A DNA stretch of 55,427 bases from Candidatus Zemynaea palustris. Lineage in GTDB: Bacteria > Vulcanimicrobiota > Vulcanimicrobiia > Vulcanimicrobiales > Vulcanimicrobiaceae. Below the pieces are notes generated by a model. The model saw only the letters and a list, made by a program, of their open reading frames with translations, was not told the origin of the DNA and did not search any database. Below are positions 51,226 through 55,427 of this stretch, one piece after another (position 1 is the stretch's first letter; every line of letters starts with the position of its first letter). Where the stretch lies: positions 27,009-82,435 of the forward strand of contig PLCB01000023.1 of assembly GCA_003134695.1 (NCBI GenBank), read 5' to 3'. A program made the translations under genes and the position numbers.

Positions 51226-51940
51226 CTAGGAGGCCGCCGAAGGACTCCCCGCCGTTCCGGAGCGCTCGTCGGAGACGATCAGCCCGTCCTTGAGGCGGAT
51301 GATCCGGCGGGCGTGCCGGGCGAGGTCGGCGTCGTGCGTCACCATGATAATCGTACGTCCGGACTCGTTCAACTGGCCGAAGAGCGCCATGATCTCCTCG
51401 CTCGTCTGAGAGTCGAGGTTACCGGTCGGTTCGTCCGCAAGGACGACAGCGGGGTCGTTGACCAGCGCCCGGGCGATGGCGACACGCTGCTGCTGCCCGC
51501 CGGAAAGCTCGTTCGGTTTGTGGCGAGCGCGGTCGCCGAGGCCGACCTCGGTGAGTTGTTTCAACGCGGCGGCGTCGCGCTCGCGCGCGGGAACTCCGGC
51601 ATAGAACAGGGGCAGGGCGACGTTGCGCAGCGCGTCGGTGCGCGCGAGCAAGTTGAAGCCTTGAAAGACGAAGCCGAGTTTCTTCAGGCGAATTGCGGCG
51701 AGCGCGTTGTCGTCGAGCTCGCCGACCGGCGTCCCGTCGAGAATGTACGCGCCGCTGGTCGGCCGGTCGAGGCAGCCGATGAGATTCATGATGGTCGACT
51801 TGCCCGAGCCCGACGGACCCATGATCGCGACGTATTCGCCCCGCCCGATCTCGAACGAGACGCCGCGCAGCGCGGGGACTTCGACGCTTCCCATGCGGTA
51901 GATCTTGGTGATGTCGCGGCAGACGATCGCCGCGCGCCGG

Positions 51941-51948
<8 letters not shown>
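51226..51948 (-). CDS. ABC transporter ATP-binding protein (MacB/LolD type)
   Basis: 240 residues. Walker [11 protein letters not shown]-loop VFQGFNLL, signature [15 protein letters not shown], Walker [14 protein letters not shown], switch THDADL. Overlaps the permease gene by 8 bp. Last gene of the export operon as transcribed. The 127 bp gap to htrA (51099-51225) holds nothing I can call. Confidence 0.95.
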
Positions 51949-54338
<2,390 letters not shown>

Positions 54339-54339
<1 letters not shown>

Positions 54340-55427
54340 TAGTGCGGCGAGGCCGAAGGTCCAGGCGACGGCGACGGGGCGGCGGTGACTCGCGCGTTGG
54401 GCACGACCGCAAGGTTCTTGTCGGCGATCACGACGTCGCCGTCGTGCAAGCCGGAGAGGGCGATCGCGCTCGTATCGTTCTGTTCGCCGAGTTTGACGTC
54501 GACGCGCACGGCTTTGCCGCCCCGCGCGACGAAAACGTATTGAACGTTTTTGGCGTCTTTGCGCAGGGCGTCGATCGGGACGGTCAGCACGTGACGGCGG
54601 TCGTGCGTTACGATGTCGACGTCGACCGTCATCCCGTCGCGCAGATAGGGCAGCGTCTGATCGAGGACGATCGTTGTCAGAACCTGGCGCGACGTGTTCG
54701 ATGGGTCGTCGGATTTTTGCGCGATGGGCGAGATGGCGGTGACGTGTCCGGCAAGTTTCTTTCCGGCGAAGTCCTCGCCGCTGACGATCGCGCGCTGACC
54801 GAGGCGGACGCCGGCGATGTCCTGTTCGTCGACCTTCGTGCGCACGATGTAGCTTTCGGTGCCGGACATCGTGAACAGGGACTGCCCGGCGCTCAGCGTA
54901 TCGCCGGGCTGGATCGGGCGAAGCGAGTCGCCGCTCTGGGCCGCGACGCTTTCGACGATTCCCGAAAACGGCGCGCGAAGCGTCGTCCGTGCGACTTGAT
55001 CGCGCGCGTAGGCGAGATCGTCCTCGGCGCGGGCCGCGTCGGCCTTGGCCGCCGTCACGTCGCCGTATTTGTTCTGCGCCGCGTTCGCCTGAGCGGCCGA
55101 GAGCGCAGCCTGCGCTTGGCGCAATTGGTCCTCGGCGGCGCGAACGCGATCTTTGAGGACGCCATATTGCCGCGTGAGCGTCCCCTCGACGATCTGTTGT
55201 TCGCGCGAGGCCTGCTGATAGCTGACTTGCGCCTGCTCGTAGCGAGCCTTGGACTGCTCGAGCGCGTCGCGCGAGACGGCCTTCTGCGCATAGAGGTCGA
55301 CGTTGGCGTCGTTGGTGCGCTTCGCTTCGCGCAGATCGGTGGCGGCTTTGTCGAGGGTTGCTTTAACGATCAGGCGTTGTTCCTCGGCGGTTTGGCCGCT
55401 GTAACCCAGCCCCGATTGCTGCCCCGC
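54339..55427 (-). CDS. HlyD/MacA-type membrane fusion protein, partial
   Basis: Frame is open to the window edge; ~362 C-terminal residues visible, N-terminus missing. Long coiled-coil hairpin (EEQRLIVKATLDKAATDLREA...ARYEQAQVSYQQAS...QLRQAQAALSAAQANAA), then lipoyl-like (TTLRAPFSGIVESVAAQSGD) and beta-barrel domains (TVDVDIVTHDRRHVLTVPIDALRKD), ending in a Pro/Ser tail. Links inner-membrane permeases to an outer-membrane channel; it defines the operon as a MacAB-like tripartite exporter. Confidence 0.93.

Overview
The window is a densely packed, high-GC (roughly 60-65%) bacterial chromosome segment with about 52 genes, short intergenic gaps and many 1-4 bp stop/start overlaps (ATGA, GTGA, TAATG). 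It comes from a diderm: it encodes a TonB-receptor-like barrel, a heme-porin fusion, several lipoproteins and a MacAB-type exporter. Protein style, compact TonB-type barrels, BTAD/LuxR regulators and a decarboxylase-R3H ATPase-tmk-holB block that recalls Firmicutes/Cyanobacteria gene order suggest Candidatus Eremiobacterota (WPS-2) or a near relative. That placement is inference; no rRNA, tRNA, CRISPR or insertion sequence was found.

1-10.7 kb: a glycoside-hydrolase-like protein, pdxS-pdxT (pyridoxal phosphate synthase), an HNH endonuclease, an SpeA-like Orn/Lys/Arg decarboxylase, an R3H/SpoIIIAA-Ycf45-like ATPase, thymidylate kinase, DNA polymerase III delta prime and a coiled-coil protein. 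10.7-15.5 kb: methylthioadenosine phosphorylase with a membrane protein, a peptide-binding lipoprotein, a DUF151 nuclease and YchF. 15.5-20 kb: a structured repeat, then class III CoA-transferase, HMG-CoA lyase, glutamate dehydrogenase and a TauE-type exporter. 20-24.4 kb: a lipoylation operon (lpdA-lipB-lipA) ending in a beta-CASP nuclease. 24.5-30 kb: a MocR regulator, MutY, a Yip1 protein, a YuiH-type molybdoenzyme, endonuclease III and a VIT1 transporter. 30-37.9 kb: acyl-CoA dehydrogenase, 3-oxoacid CoA-transferase, ABC transporters and a BTAD-LuxR regulator.

37.9-46.0 kb is the most unusual part. Two divergent gene sets start about 30 bp apart. Leftward: small secreted protein, TPR protein, cupredoxin lipoprotein, Cyc2-like heme-c/porin fusion, response regulator, histidine kinase. 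Rightward: compact TonB-type barrel, second cupredoxin-like lipoprotein, SCO-type copper chaperone and a frameshifted LolA-fold protein. Together they look like a self-regulated copper/heme electron-transfer module of the cell envelope. 46-55.4 kb: dnaK-grpE-dnaJ, a second copy of the repeat, an HtrA protease and a MacAB-type export operon cut by the window edge.

Cross-cutting observations: an 84-nt perfectly conserved core in two intergenic repeats 34 kb apart; several genes whose homologous N-terminus lies upstream of any ATG/GTG/TTG, two of them with a well-placed CTG; and a one-base frameshift that can be repaired exactly.
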